Assembly: GCA_964432595.1 (NCBI GenBank)
Contig: CAYSOF010000014.1
Coordinates: forward strand, 108,613-172,612
Direction: 5' to 3'
DNA from: DASYLJ01 sp964432595
GTDB lineage: Bacteria; Desulfobacterota; Binatia; DP-6
Length of the DNA: 64,000 nt
A program made the translations under genes and the position numbers. Position 1 is the stretch's first letter. Every line of letters begins with the position of its first letter. Of this stretch, positions 28,445 through 38,096 are shown one piece after another. The notes under the pieces are model-generated. The model searched no databases and was not told where the DNA came from. It saw only the letters and a list, made by a program, of their open reading frames with translations.

Positions 28445-29778
28445 TGGCGAATTTCACGCCGCGCGAGATCGTCTCCGAGCTCGACCGCTACATCGTCGGG
28501 CAGCGCGCCGCGAAGCGCGCCGTCGCCATCGCGCTCCGCAACCGCTGGCGCCGCATGCAGGTGCCGGAGCCGCTCCGCGACGAGATCGCGCCGAAGAACA
28601 TCATCATGATCGGCCCGACGGGCGTCGGGAAGACGGAGATCTCGCGCCGGCTCGCCAAGCTGGCGCAGGCGCCGTTCGTCAAGGTCGAGGCGTCGAAGTT
28701 CACCGAGGTCGGCTACGTCGGCCGCGACGTCGAGTCGATCATCCGCGACCTCACCGAGCTCGCCATCACGATGGTGCGCGAGGAGGAGAAGGAGAAGAAC
28801 CGCGTGAAGGCGCGCGAGCTGGCCGAGGAGCGTCTCCTCGACCTGCTGCTGCCGCCCCTGCCCAACCGCGTCGGCGTGACGAACGCCCCGTCCGACACGA
28901 GCGACACGCGCGAGAAGCTCCGCCGCATGCTGCGCGACGGCCAGCTCGACGACCGCACCGTCGAGCTCGAGCTGACGCGCCCCGCCACGCCCATGATCGA
29001 GGTGATGACGCCGCAGGGCATGGAGGAGATCGAGAGCAACCTGCGCGAGATGTTCGCGAACCTCATGCCGAAGCGCACCAAGGCGACGAAGCTCAAGGTG
29101 CCCGAAGCGCTGGACGCGTTGGCGCAGGAGGAGGCGTCGAAGCTCATCGACATGGACGCCGCGACGCGCGAGGCGATCCGGCGCGTCGAGCAGTCGGGCA
29201 TCGTCTTCCTCGACGAGATCGACAAGATCGCGGGACGCGAGGGTGTCCACGGCCCCGACGTGTCGCGCGAGGGGGTGCAGCGCGACCTGCTGCCCATCGT
29301 CGAGGGCTCCACCGTCAACACGAAGCACGGGCCCGTCCGCACCGATCACGTGCTGTTCATCGCGTCGGGCGCCTTCCACATCGCCAAGCCGTCCGACCTG
29401 ATCCCCGAGTTCCAGGGCCGCTTCCCGATCCGCGTCGAGCTCGAGGCGCTGACCCAGGACGACTTCATCCGCATCCTCACCGAGCCCGAGAACGCGCTCT
29501 CGAAGCAGTACGTCGCGCTGCTCGCCACCGAGAACGTCCGCCTCGTGTTCCGCGACGATGCCATCGCCGAGATCGCCCGCATCTCGGCGGAGGTGAACGA
29601 GCGCATGGAGAACATCGGCGCGCGCCGGCTGCATACGGTGCTCGAGCGGCTCCTCGACACGATCTCGTTCGACGCGCCGGAGCTCGGGGGTCAGGAGATC
29701 ACGATCGACGCGGCCATGGTCCGCGAGCGCCTCGAGGCGATCCTGCAGGATCAGGATCTGTCGCGGTTCATCTTGTAG
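28444..29778 (+). CDS. hslU: ATP-dependent protease ATPase subunit HslU
   Basis: A 444-residue AAA+ unfoldase. Walker A is GPTGVGKTE at about residue 58; an intermediate domain at about 110-235 is coiled and charged; Walker B IVFLDEIDKIA is present; the C-terminus ends in the hydrophobic tail LSRFIL that inserts into HslV to activate it. Length is standard. It follows hslV and is followed by the SGNH hydrolase gene, whose GTG overlaps its stop by 1 nt. Confidence 0.95.
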   Translation: MANFTPREIVSELDRYIVGQRAAKRAVAIALRNRWRRMQVPEPLRDEIAPKNIIMIGPTGVGKTEISRRLAKLAQAPFVKVEASKFTEVGYVGRDVESIIRDLTELAITMVREEEKEKNRVKARELAEERLLDLLLPPLPNRVGVTNAPSDTSDTREKLRRMLRDGQLDDRTVELELTRPATPMIEVMTPQGMEEIESNLREMFANLMPKRTKATKLKVPEALDALAQEEASKLIDMDAATREAIRRVEQSGIVFLDEIDKIAGREGVHGPDVSREGVQRDLLPIVEGSTVNTKHGPVRTDHVLFIASGAFHIAKPSDLIPEFQGRFPIRVELEALTQDDFIRILTEPENALSKQYVALLATENVRLVFRDDAIAEIARISAEVNERMENIGARRLHTVLERLLDTISFDAPELGGQEITIDAAMVRERLEAILQDQDLSRFIL

Positions 29779-30860
29779 TGCGCCGCCTCGCAGCGCTGCT
29801 CGCGGTGGTGACGGTCGGCGTGCTCCTGGCGACCGAGGCCTCGCTGCGGATCGGGCGGCACCTGAGCCCGTTCCTGCAGCGCATGCTCTACCTCCCCGGC
29901 CATGCCATGCCGTGGGCGCAAGCGACGACGCTCGACGACCTGCTCGCGATGGCGCCGTTCCGTCCGACGCCACGCTCGCGTGTCGGCGGCTTCGTGCTGA
30001 ACGACGACGGCTTCGCCACGCCGCCGTACACGGTGATGGCGGAGCTTCACACGCGCCGCATCGTCGCGCTGGGCGACTCGTTCACCTTCGACTCGGCGTT
30101 CGTCCCGCAGGAGCAGATGTGGCACCGGCTGGCCGCGGCACGGCTCGACGGAGCGGTCGAGCTCATCAATCTGGGGCTACCGGCCACCGGCCCGCCGTTC
30201 GCGCTGCGCCTCTTCGAGCTGGAAGGCGCGCGGCTCAAGCCGGACGTCGTGCTCTTCGGGCTGTTCCTCGGCAACGACCTGACCGATGAGGCCGGCCAGC
30301 GCGGCTCGTTCCTCATGCGGCACGTGCTGACGTGGCGCTTCGCGAAGCGCATCGACCAGCTCCTCGCGGGCGAGCTGTCGTTCGGACCCGCCGTCGCCGA
30401 CGGCGGTCGGGGCGGACACGCCGTCGAGGGCTATCGCTACGATCCGCACGTCCGCTTCTTTCCCGCCGACGCGTTCGCGCGTGTGACCGCCGAAACGCGC
30501 GCGCTCTTCGCCGACCGGGAGCGCCTCGAGCCGCTCATCGCCCGGACGCTGGCGACGCTCGTCGCCCTGAACGGCGCCGTCCGCGACGCGGGCGGGCGCC
30601 TCGTGGTCGTCGTGATGCCGGACCGGGTCCAGGTCGACCCGGCGCTGCGCGAGGGGGACGACGACTTCGCGTGGCTGCAGGCGCGCATCACCACCGCGCT
30701 CGACCGCGCGGGTATCCGCTCCGTGGATCTCCTGCCGGCCTTCCGCGACGCACCCGACCCGGCCGCGCTCTGGCGCGACGGCGACGTCCACTGGAGCGCC
30801 GCCGGCAACGCGGTCGCTGCGGAGGCGATCGCGGCCCGGTGGGACGAGCTGCTGCGTTAG
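29778..30860 (+). CDS. Membrane-anchored SGNH/GDSL hydrolase-like protein
   Basis: A 360-residue protein with an N-terminal signal anchor (LLAVVTVGVLLATEASLRI). It has the SGNH blocks: ALGDSFTFD (Ser), the Gly block LGLPATGP, GNDLTDE (Asn), and DVHWSAAGN with catalytic Asp/His near the end. Related proteins are O-acetyl esterases or acetyltransferases that act on surface polysaccharides (AlgJ/AlgX/DltD-like). It abuts the glycan cluster that starts directly after it and may edit that polymer. The start is a GTG overlapping the hslU stop. Its stop overlaps that of the convergent sulfotransferase. Confidence 0.72.
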   Translation: MRRLAALLAVVTVGVLLATEASLRIGRHLSPFLQRMLYLPGHAMPWAQATTLDDLLAMAPFRPTPRSRVGGFVLNDDGFATPPYTVMAELHTRRIVALGDSFTFDSAFVPQEQMWHRLAAARLDGAVELINLGLPATGPPFALRLFELEGARLKPDVVLFGLFLGNDLTDEAGQRGSFLMRHVLTWRFAKRIDQLLAGELSFGPAVADGGRGGHAVEGYRYDPHVRFFPADAFARVTAETRALFADRERLEPLIARTLATLVALNGAVRDAGGRLVVVVMPDRVQVDPALREGDDDFAWLQARITTALDRAGIRSVDLLPAFRDAPDPAALWRDGDVHWSAAGNAVAAEAIAARWDELLR

Positions 30861-31747
30861 CCGCGCGCGACGCCGACCATGTCCATCAGGCGGCGCGTCT
30901 CGTAGGTGAGCTGGTCCTCCGAGAAGAACTTCCGCCAGCCCACGGCCATCGCGGGGTCGATCTTGTCGTGCTTGTGGAAGTTCGGGTCGCCCAGGAACAC
31001 GTTCATCTTCTTGCGCGCGCCGGTCGCCTCCAGCATCGCCGGTTCCATCGCGATGCCGATCGCGTCGCACAAGCGCTGCACCTGCGTCGCCGGGTCGGCG
31101 ACGAGGTCTTCGAAGCGGATCTTGCAGTACTGCTCGGGCGGCAGGTTCGCGACGAACTCGCGGATCGTCGTGTTCTGCATCACCCACTTCACCTCGCGCT
31201 GCCGCGCGACGGGCGACAGGCCTTTCGCCATCCCCTCGAAGCCCTCGACCAGGCTGTCACGCGCCCACGCCGCCCAGCCGCGCGGCGTCTGCACGTGCCG
31301 GCGCTTGTGCTGCAGGCGCACGTGCGACTCGATCACCGCCAGCGGGTGACGCACCAGCCAGATGTAGAACGGCTCGAGCGGCAGCGAACGGCGCAGCGTG
31401 TCGCCGTCGTTCGCGTACGCCGGCGTCTTGTCGAGCAGGATCTGCTCCGGACGCAGGAAGCTCATCAGCCAGCGGTAGACGTCGGGCGTCGTCAGGTCAC
31501 GACAGTGGGCCGCGATCTCGTCCGCGGTCTTCGGCTGGCCGATCATGCCGAAGAACTCGACCATCGCCTCCATGGCCACCGCCTTCTGCTCCATGAAGGT
31601 GCGGAAGTCGGGGTAGCGCATGAGGAACATCTCGAGCGGCGCGACGACGCGCGAGTTGGCCCCGAGAATGACGCGGGTCAACGTCGACCCGGACCGCTCG
31701 CTGCTCAGAATCAGAATGAATCGAGGCGCCTGCCGTTCACATCCCAT
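30857..31747 (-). CDS. Sulfotransferase family protein (distal copy)
   Basis: A 296-residue protein. The PAPS 5'-phosphosulfate loop is LSSERSGSTL at about residue 15, and the 3'-phosphate loop is in WLVRHPLAVIESH at about residue 130. The C-terminal half has a long helical region and the RFEDLVADP segment common in this superfamily. It should transfer sulfate from PAPS to a hydroxyl or amine, most likely on a cell-surface sugar given its neighbours. Last gene of the minus-strand glycan block; overlaps the GNAT gene by 11 nt. Confidence 0.85.
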   Translation of the reverse strand: MGCERQAPRFILILSSERSGSTLTRVILGANSRVVAPLEMFLMRYPDFRTFMEQKAVAMEAMVEFFGMIGQPKTADEIAAHCRDLTTPDVYRWLMSFLRPEQILLDKTPAYANDGDTLRRSLPLEPFYIWLVRHPLAVIESHVRLQHKRRHVQTPRGWAAWARDSLVEGFEGMAKGLSPVARQREVKWVMQNTTIREFVANLPPEQYCKIRFEDLVADPATQVQRLCDAIGIAMEPAMLEATGARKKMNVFLGDPNFHKHDKIDPAMAVGWRKFFSEDQLTYETRRLMDMVGVARG

Positions 31748-32795
31748 AGTCGCCCTGTGCCTTCACGAAGTACGACGTCTCGACGGTGATCGCGTCGAGG
31801 ACCTCGCGTGGCCCCTTCACGTATTCCCGCTTCGTCCACGCCGGCCCCTGCAGCAGGCCGAGCTGACCGTAGAGCCGGGCCGTGCGCTCGTCGAAGTGCG
31901 GGAACAGCACGCGCTCGTGCCCCGCCCCACGCGCGGTGTCGACGGCCTTCGCCACGAGCCCCGCCAGCACGGCGCGCTCGTCGGCCGACGGGTCGAGCCA
32001 CACGTCGACGCACTCCATCATCCGGCGATCGACGTCTTCCTTGAGCCGGATCACCATGTAGCCCAGCAAGCGGCCGCCGTCGTACGACGCGAGGAGCTTC
32101 TTGTCGGCCGGCTGCATCGCGAAGCAGTACCAGTTGAGCATCGCCGCCGTGCGGATGTTGGTCGTGGCGAAGCGCGCGCGGGTGCGCTCCCACAGCGCGT
32201 CGAACGACGCGTCGGCCCTGGTCAGCTCGCGCACGTCGGCACGTGCCCGCAGCGCGGACGTCCGCAGCGCCTGATAGAGGGACAGCCCGACGCCCGCGAC
32301 GCCGGTCAGCGCCGGGTGCAGCCGGCCGCGCCAGAACTTGCCGCCGTCGATGATGTACTGGCTCTGCGCGTCGGTGCCCGGACCGCGCACGATCTGCCGG
32401 TAGCCGAGGCGCTTCAGCAGCGGGAGCAGGTCCTCGCGCGGCGTCGTCGAGAAGTGCAGCGACGTCTTGTGCTCCTCGAGCTGCTTCATCTTGAGGCTGA
32501 GGCTCTTGCCGCGCCCCTCCGGCAGGACGCGCCAGCTGGTGGCGCCGAAGACCGTCGTCTCGTTGCCGAGGAGCTGCAGCTTCAGCGGCAGCGATCCGAA
32601 GAACCCGACGACGCGCCCCTCGTGGCGCAGCGCCCAGCCGCGCGCGAACGCCGGCTCGTACGCGGGGTTCAGGTCCCACCACGACCGGAAGCGCGCGATC
32701 CACGACTCGACGGTGCGCGCCTTCACGTCGGGGAACCCGGCCATGAACGCCGCGAGCTCCTGGTAGTCCTCGGGTCGAACGACCGCCGTCTCCAT
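31737..32795 (-). CDS. GNAT-like acyltransferase of the glycan cluster
   Basis: A 352-residue protein, longer than a simple GNAT. It begins with the acetyl-CoA fold (AFARGWALRHEGRVVGFFGSLPLKLQLLG) and has a glycine-rich VLPEGRGKSLSLKMKQ segment that resembles the GNAT pantetheine loop. The second half repeats an acyltransferase-like pattern (LASYDGGRLLGYMVIRL). This fits a GNAT acyltransferase duplication, similar to the one associated with exosortase-type clusters. It would acylate an amine on a lipid-linked sugar or on the carrier protein product. It lies between the two sulfotransferase genes; 28 nt separate it from the upstream one. Confidence 0.6.
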   Translation of the reverse strand: METAVVRPEDYQELAAFMAGFPDVKARTVESWIARFRSWWDLNPAYEPAFARGWALRHEGRVVGFFGSLPLKLQLLGNETTVFGATSWRVLPEGRGKSLSLKMKQLEEHKTSLHFSTTPREDLLPLLKRLGYRQIVRGPGTDAQSQYIIDGGKFWRGRLHPALTGVAGVGLSLYQALRTSALRARADVRELTRADASFDALWERTRARFATTNIRTAAMLNWYCFAMQPADKKLLASYDGGRLLGYMVIRLKEDVDRRMMECVDVWLDPSADERAVLAGLVAKAVDTARGAGHERVLFPHFDERTARLYGQLGLLQGPAWTKREYVKGPREVLDAITVETSYFVKAQGDYGM

Positions 32796-32823
32796 GCCGC
32801 GCTTCCGACCACCCCACGTCGCC

Positions 32824-33774
32824 TCAGCGACCCGGACCCGGCGTCCCCTTGCGCATGCGGCTCGCGACCTTGAGCCCGAGCTCGTAGCGACGGCGCGCTT
32901 CCTGCGCCGAGCGTTCTTCCTGCACCGCGACCGGCGCGTAGCCGCTCTCTTCGAGCATCGGGTTGCAGATGCGGCCCATCATGCTGACGGTGTGCTCGGA
33001 CAGCTTCTGCCAGCGGCCGACGCTGCCCTTGTCGATCGAGTTCTTCGCGTACGTCTTCCAGTCGCCGAGGCCCATGCTGTCCGGCGGCTTCATCACGTTC
33101 GCGAGCCAGTCCGACGGATACGACACGCCGACGAACTCGGCGATCGACTTCGTCACGCCCTCGGGATCCGCGGTGAGGTCTTCGTAGCGGATCAGGATGG
33201 CGTTCTGCGGATGGCGGGCGACGAAGTCGCGCGTCGCGCGGCTGATGTCGACCCACGCGTGGCAGAACGCCTCCAGCGGCCGCGGGTGCTTCACGATGTA
33301 GGCGTGCACCTCGCTCAGATACACGCCGTTCGTCTCGCAGAGCTCCTGCAGGCTGCACGCGACGTCGAGCCCGTGGCGCTGCACGCACACGAAGTAGGCG
33401 TCGTCGCCGCAGAGCTGTTCGATCAGGTCCCAGTAGAAGACGTCGAACGCGGTCTTCGACGCCCAGCGCGACTTCCCCTGGCGCTTCGCGTATTCGCGAT
33501 GGAAGCCGAACGCGAAGTCGCGCAGCTTTGCCAGCACCTCGGCCTCGGGGAAGCCCGCGAACTGCAGGCCCGCCAGCACGCCGACGTCGACGCCCTCGGC
33601 GATGGTCTCGCTGTGGAGGAAGCGCGCGCACGCGCTCAGCAGGTTCGTCTCGCCCGGACACGCAATGTCGGGGTGCGCGTTCAGGATGCGACGCAGGAGC
33701 GTCGTCCCCGAGCGCGGGGCACCCATGACGATGATGCCATCGTGAGCAGGTGCGACGTGTGCGGGGCCGGCCAT
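32824..33774 (-). CDS. Sulfotransferase family protein (proximal copy)
   Basis: A 316-residue protein. The PAPS loop is VMGAPRSGTTLLRRIL at about residue 15; the later CVQRHGLDVACSL and ILIRYEDLTADPEGV segments fit the same fold as the distal copy, from which it differs clearly, so the two are not a recent duplication. It is likely to modify the same surface polymer at a different position. It lies 5 nt after the acyl carrier protein gene, so cotranscription is nearly certain. Confidence 0.87.
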   Translation of the reverse strand: MAGPAHVAPAHDGIIVMGAPRSGTTLLRRILNAHPDIACPGETNLLSACARFLHSETIAEGVDVGVLAGLQFAGFPEAEVLAKLRDFAFGFHREYAKRQGKSRWASKTAFDVFYWDLIEQLCGDDAYFVCVQRHGLDVACSLQELCETNGVYLSEVHAYIVKHPRPLEAFCHAWVDISRATRDFVARHPQNAILIRYEDLTADPEGVTKSIAEFVGVSYPSDWLANVMKPPDSMGLGDWKTYAKNSIDKGSVGRWQKLSEHTVSMMGRICNPMLEESGYAPVAVQEERSAQEARRRYELGLKVASRMRKGTPGPGR

Positions 33775-33779
33775 CGGCC

Positions 33780-34040
33780 TCAGCCGGCCTGCTCGAACAG
33801 CGGACGGAAGGTCGACTCCATGTTCTGGAACGTCTCGAACGTCTCGGCGCTCAGCATCTCGTCCGGGATCGACACCCCGAACGCCTGCTCGAGATCGAGG
33901 AGCAGGTTGATGGTCGCCATCGAGTCGAGCCCGAGGCTGCCGAGGGAGGCGTCCGGCGGAATCGGCGCGTCCGGCGCCAGAAAGCGGAGGCGCGGCCGCA
34001 GCACGTCCGCAAGCTTCTTCGAGATCGCGTCAGTCGTCAT
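33780..34040 (-). CDS. Stand-alone acyl/aminoacyl carrier protein
   Basis: An 86-residue carrier protein with the phosphopantetheine site LGLDSMA (Ser near 39). The helix that follows (INLLLDLEQAFGVSIPDE) is typical of ACP/PCP domains. It lies between the PLP decarboxylase gene (3-nt gap) and a sulfotransferase gene (5-nt gap) and is therefore expected to be loaded by the adjacent AMP ligase. It is not the fatty-acid ACP, which is normally next to fabF; fabF here is 28 kb away. Confidence 0.9.
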   Translation of the reverse strand: MTTDAISKKLADVLRPRLRFLAPDAPIPPDASLGSLGLDSMATINLLLDLEQAFGVSIPDEMLSAETFETFQNMESTFRPLFEQAG

Positions 34041-34043
34041 GGT

Positions 34044-35252
34044 TCACACTCGCTGATGTCCGGTTCGGAATCGATGGGCGGAGATCACGCGATCGCCGCG
34101 GTAGGCGACCTCGGCGGGTCCCGGATGGCCGAGGAAGCCGATCAGGCTCGCCGTCAGCCCATACGCGCCCACGTTCGGAATCGCCACCGCGTCGCCGGGA
34201 CGGAGGGGCGGCGCCGTGACGCCGCGTCCGAGGTAGTCGAGCGGGCTGCAGAGCGGGCCGACCACGTCGACGCTCTCGGTCGGCGGCGCATCGCTGCCGA
34301 CGGCGTAGAGCGTGATCGTCGTGCGGAGGATGCGGCCGAGGCCGGACATGCCGCCCAGGTGGTTGATGCCCGTGTCGAGCACGACGAACGTGCGTCCCTT
34401 GGACGCCTTCACGTCGAGGACCGTGGCGAGCAGCGTGCCCGACGCGGCCGAGAGATAGCGGCCGGATTCGAACCAGAGCGCGCACTGGCGCGCGAGCGCG
34501 TTCGTCTCGAGCAGCGACGCGTAGCCGGCCTTCGCCGTCGCGAAGTCCGGTCCCTCGCCCGCGCTCGCGTACGGCCACGGGAAGCCGCCGCCCGCGTCGA
34601 CGATGCGGCACGTGAAGCCGAGCTTCGCCGACACCTTCTCGCCGACCTCGAGCGCGCTGGCCGTGGTCGCGGGCAGCGTGTCGGCGTCGATCTGGGTGCC
34701 GTAGTAGACGTGCACGCCGACCAGATCGACGTTGCGCAGCGCCGGCACCGTGGCGTTCAGCAGATCCGTCTCCTCGAACCCGAACTGGCTCGGCACGCCC
34801 GTCATCGCCATGCGCGCCTTCGGCGGCTCCGCGGGATTGATCCGCAGCAGCGCGTCGACGCGGACGCCCGCCGCGCCGGCGACGGCGTCGAGCCGTGCGA
34901 CGTCGACCCACGACTCGCACGAGAACTGCCGGACGCCGGCCTTGATGGCGGCGACCATCTCGCCTTCGCTCTTGCCCGGGCCGCCGTACAGCGTCTTCGC
35001 GCGGTCGAGGCCGAGCTCCGTGATCACGCCGAGCTCGCCGAGCGACGAGATCTCGGTCCCCCCACCCTGCTCCCGCACGGCCTGCACGATGGCCGGCAGC
35101 GGGTTCGCCTTCAGCGAGTAGAAGACGGTGGCGCCGCTCGGCAGCGTCGCCTTGAGCTCCGCCGCCCGCGCGTCGACCGCGTCGAGGTCGTACGCGTACA
35201 GCGGCGATCCGTACTGCCGGAGCAGCGACGTGGCGAGATCGGCGCGTATCAT
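34044..35252 (-). CDS. Fold-type III PLP-dependent decarboxylase
   Basis: A 402-residue enzyme of the ornithine/DAP/arginine decarboxylase family. The PLP Lys is in YSLKANPLP at about residue 50; GGGFPWP contacts the phosphate, and GPLCSPLDYLG carries the conserved catalytic Cys. It has GTEISSLGELG in place of the usual LysA DVVSGGEL, which points away from DAP decarboxylase and towards the group seen in exosortase-associated clusters. It would remove CO2 from an amino acid, perhaps one bound to the adjacent carrier protein. It overlaps the ligase stop by 1 nt. Confidence 0.82.
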   Translation of the reverse strand: MIRADLATSLLRQYGSPLYAYDLDAVDARAAELKATLPSGATVFYSLKANPLPAIVQAVREQGGGTEISSLGELGVITELGLDRAKTLYGGPGKSEGEMVAAIKAGVRQFSCESWVDVARLDAVAGAAGVRVDALLRINPAEPPKARMAMTGVPSQFGFEETDLLNATVPALRNVDLVGVHVYYGTQIDADTLPATTASALEVGEKVSAKLGFTCRIVDAGGGFPWPYASAGEGPDFATAKAGYASLLETNALARQCALWFESGRYLSAASGTLLATVLDVKASKGRTFVVLDTGINHLGGMSGLGRILRTTITLYAVGSDAPPTESVDVVGPLCSPLDYLGRGVTAPPLRPGDAVAIPNVGAYGLTASLIGFLGHPGPAEVAYRGDRVISAHRFRTGHQRV

Positions 35253-36784
35253 CAGGACGCCAGCCGCGCCTTCAGCGCGTTGCGGTCGATCTTGCGGTTG
35301 CCGGTCTTCGGCAGCGCGTCGACGACGTGGACCTGGTCCGGCACCTTCACCGGCTCGAGCTTCATGCGGAGCGCCTCGACGATCGCCTGCGTCGTCAGGT
35401 CGTCTTTGTGGACGGCGACGAAGAGATGCAGGCTGCCGTCGGCGTCGCGCTGCGCGACGCCCGCCTCGGAGACGCCGGCGATCTGACAGGCCGTCTCCTC
35501 GATCTCGAGCGGGCTGATGCGATAGCCGCGGTGCTTCAGCAGCGCGTCGCGCCGTCCGTGGAAGTAGATGAAGCCGTCGGCGTCCATGCGGACGAAGTCG
35601 CCCGACCACATCTCGCGGGCCGCGTCGATGCTGCGGCGGAAGCGCAGCGTGCTCTCCTCCGGCGCGCGCCAGTAGCCCAGCGCGACGTGCCGCCCGCGCA
35701 CGACGAGCTCGCCGAGCTCGCCCGGCGGAAGCGTCTCGCCGTCGTCGCCGACGACCCGGCACTCGGTGCCCGTGAGCGGCCGGCCGACGGCGTCGGGATG
35801 CGCGTCGAGCTCGGACGGCAGCATGATCGAGACGCGCTTGCACTCCGTCAGCCCGAACATCAGGTACACGCCGACGTGCGGCAGGAGCTTCCGGATCTGC
35901 TCGACGTGCGCGCGCGGCAGCCGATCGCCGGTGTTGGTGACGGCGCGGAGCTTCGGCAGCGGATGCGGCTTCCGGTTGAGCATCGTCAGCATCGCGGCGA
36001 AGAGCGTCGGCACGCCCGGCAGCACCGTCACGCCGTTCGTGTCGAGGATGTTGAGCAGCTGCGGGCCCGCCATGTCGGGGCTGCCGACGAAGACGCACGC
36101 GCCGACCTGCGCGGCCAGGAAGAGCTGGTAGAGGCCGTAGTCGAACGAGAGCGGCAGGAAGACGCCGACCGTGTCCTCGGCGCGGTACTGCAGGCGCTCC
36201 TGGATGCCCGCGATCGCGAAGCGGATGTTGTCGTGGCTCAGGCAGACGCCGCGCGGCGTTCCCGTCGAGCCCGACGTGTAGATCAGCGAGACGGCGTCGA
36301 TGTCGAGGCCGGGGAACGTGCGCTCCTCCGCCGGCGAGCCGGCGAGCACGTCGTCGAGCCGCGCGTGGCCGGCGGGCGACGCGCCGTCGCCGACGAAGAG
36401 CATCGTCGGGCCCGTGATGCACGAGGCGAGCTCCTGCGTGTGCTCGTCGAGCACGGCCAGCGTGGGCTCGGCCGACTTCAAGATGTTCTCGAGGCCCTGC
36501 GGGCGAACCAGGTGGTTCACGACGACGAAGATTGCGCCGAGCTGCGCGGTCGCGAACGCGAGCAGCGCGATCTCGGGACGGTTCTTCAGGAGGATCAGGA
36601 CGCGATCGCCGCGGCCGACGCCCTGCTCGGACATCCAGCGGCTCATCTTCCGCACCTGCTCGGCGGCCTCGCGATAAGTCAGCGTGGCGGCGCCGGTCAG
36701 GTACGGGCGGTCGCCGTACCGTTCGGCGGCGTCCTCGAGCAGCGCGCCCAGATGCCAGTTCTTCAGGATCTCGTCGACCGTCAT
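35252..36784 (-). CDS. AMP-forming acyl/amino-acid ligase
   Basis: A 510-residue adenylating enzyme (ANL superfamily). The P-loop is LIYTSGSTGTPRGV at about residue 165; the later MFGLTECKRVS, the SGDFVRMDADGF hinge and the catalytic Lys in GNRKIDRNALK at the end are all present. Together with the carrier protein it should activate an amino acid or acid and load it as a thioester. Related to the AMP ligases of exosortase-A gene clusters. Its substrate cannot be read from the sequence. The start overlaps the GT4 stop by 4 nt. Confidence 0.87.
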   Translation of the reverse strand: MTVDEILKNWHLGALLEDAAERYGDRPYLTGAATLTYREAAEQVRKMSRWMSEQGVGRGDRVLILLKNRPEIALLAFATAQLGAIFVVVNHLVRPQGLENILKSAEPTLAVLDEHTQELASCITGPTMLFVGDGASPAGHARLDDVLAGSPAEERTFPGLDIDAVSLIYTSGSTGTPRGVCLSHDNIRFAIAGIQERLQYRAEDTVGVFLPLSFDYGLYQLFLAAQVGACVFVGSPDMAGPQLLNILDTNGVTVLPGVPTLFAAMLTMLNRKPHPLPKLRAVTNTGDRLPRAHVEQIRKLLPHVGVYLMFGLTECKRVSIMLPSELDAHPDAVGRPLTGTECRVVGDDGETLPPGELGELVVRGRHVALGYWRAPEESTLRFRRSIDAAREMWSGDFVRMDADGFIYFHGRRDALLKHRGYRISPLEIEETACQIAGVSEAGVAQRDADGSLHLFVAVHKDDLTTQAIVEALRMKLEPVKVPDQVHVVDALPKTGNRKIDRNALKARLAS

Positions 36785-38031
36785 GCCCCAACCCCGTCCT
36801 GGACGACGCCGCGTGCGCTCAGCACCTCGTCGAACACCTTCTCCATCGCCCGCGCGTGCGCGCGGATGCCGAATACCGACTCGACGCGCGCGCGGCCCGC
36901 GCGCCCCATCGCGGCGCGCCGCGCCGGATCGGTCATCAGCGCGACGATCGCGTCCGCGAGCGCGTCGGCGTCGCGCGGCGGCACGAGCAGCCCGGTCTCG
37001 CCGTCGACGACGATGACGATCGGCCCGCCCTCGCGCGGCGCGATCACCGGCCGGCCCGCCACCATCGCCTCGATCATCACGCGGCCGAACGGCTCGCGGT
37101 CGGACGTGTGCAGCACGACGTCCATGGCGTCCATGCACGCCAGCACGTCGCGCCGCGGTCCCGTCAGCACGACGTGGTCGCGCAGGTCGGGCTCCGCAAT
37201 CCGCGCGCGCACCTTCGCCGCGTACGCCTCGCCGCGCCGATGCACGCCGCCGACGACGAGACAGCGCAGGTCGGGCACGCGCTTGCGCGCGCGGGCGACC
37301 GCCTCGACGGCGAGCAGCTGCCCCTTCCACTCCTGGATGTGGCCGACGATGCCGACCATCGGCGCGTCGGCGGGAATGCCGAACTCGCGCCGAATCGCGG
37401 CGCCCTGCCCGGGCGTGGACGGCGCGACGTCGATCCCGTCGAACACCGTGAGGAAGCGGCGCGCGCGCACGCCGCGCGCGCGCACGTGCTCGACGATCTC
37501 GTCGGTCATGCCGATGGCGGTGTCGATCCAGCGCGAGGCGAAGCGCGCCTCGGGCGCCACGTGGCTGAAGCCCTTGAAGTGGCAGACGACGGGCACGCCG
37601 CAGCGCGCAGCCGCGATGACCACCGGGAGGCTCGGCGTGACGCCGTTCGCGCAGTAGACGAGCGCCGGCTTTTCGCGCCGGAAGAGCTGCGTCAGCTCGC
37701 GCGCGCGCGGCAGCACGAAGCGGGTGAATTCCTTGACGCGCGCCAGCTTGCGCTGCGCCCACGAGCCGCGCGCCGGCGGCAACGGCGGCAGCGGCGACAG
37801 CACGTGCACGCGAATGCCCTGCTTCTCCAGGTCGGCGATGATCGGCTTCGTCTCGAACAGCACCAGCACCGGCTCGTAGCGCGCGCGATCGAGGTACGGG
37901 AACAGCTCGAGGATCCCGGTGAGGGAGCCCCCGACGACTCCTCCCGTGGTGGCTTCGGTGACCAGGATGCGGTGGGACGATGCGCTGAGAGGCCCCGCGG
38001 CGGGCGCCAGGTTGCCGGACGTTTGGCGCAT
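36781..38031 (-). CDS. Glycosyltransferase family 4
   Basis: A 416-residue GT-B retaining glycosyltransferase. The N-terminal half starts with ILVTEATTGGVVGGSL (glycine-rich acceptor loop); the C-terminal half has VGIVGHIQEWKGQ and the donor-binding E-x7-E motif in REPFGRVMIEAMVAGRPVI. It transfers a sugar to a lipid-linked or surface glycan. I chose the ATG at 38031; the upstream frame to 38130 is Arg/Pro-rich and looks non-coding. It is the first gene of the minus-strand glycan block, and an AT-rich stretch with TTGAAG and TAAGAA just upstream may hold its promoter. Confidence 0.87.
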   Translation of the reverse strand: MRQTSGNLAPAAGPLSASSHRILVTEATTGGVVGGSLTGILELFPYLDRARYEPVLVLFETKPIIADLEKQGIRVHVLSPLPPLPPARGSWAQRKLARVKEFTRFVLPRARELTQLFRREKPALVYCANGVTPSLPVVIAAARCGVPVVCHFKGFSHVAPEARFASRWIDTAIGMTDEIVEHVRARGVRARRFLTVFDGIDVAPSTPGQGAAIRREFGIPADAPMVGIVGHIQEWKGQLLAVEAVARARKRVPDLRCLVVGGVHRRGEAYAAKVRARIAEPDLRDHVVLTGPRRDVLACMDAMDVVLHTSDREPFGRVMIEAMVAGRPVIAPREGGPIVIVVDGETGLLVPPRDADALADAIVALMTDPARRAAMGRAGRARVESVFGIRAHARAMEKVFDEVLSARGVVQDGVGA

Positions 38032-38096
38032 GGGCGTTCTTATTCTTAGCCGGGGACGGCGCTCACCTTCAAACATCCCCTGGCCGTAGGGCGGGG

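Noticed and set aside
32794..34056. 420-residue plus-strand frame opposite sulfotransferase and ACP
   Set aside because: The minus-strand genes have intact motifs (PAPS loop, phosphopantetheine Ser), and the plus frame has none.
34044..35252. Diaminopimelate decarboxylase (lysA)
   Set aside because: It lacks the LysA DVVSGGEL-type motif and is coupled to an AMP ligase and ACP rather than dap genes.
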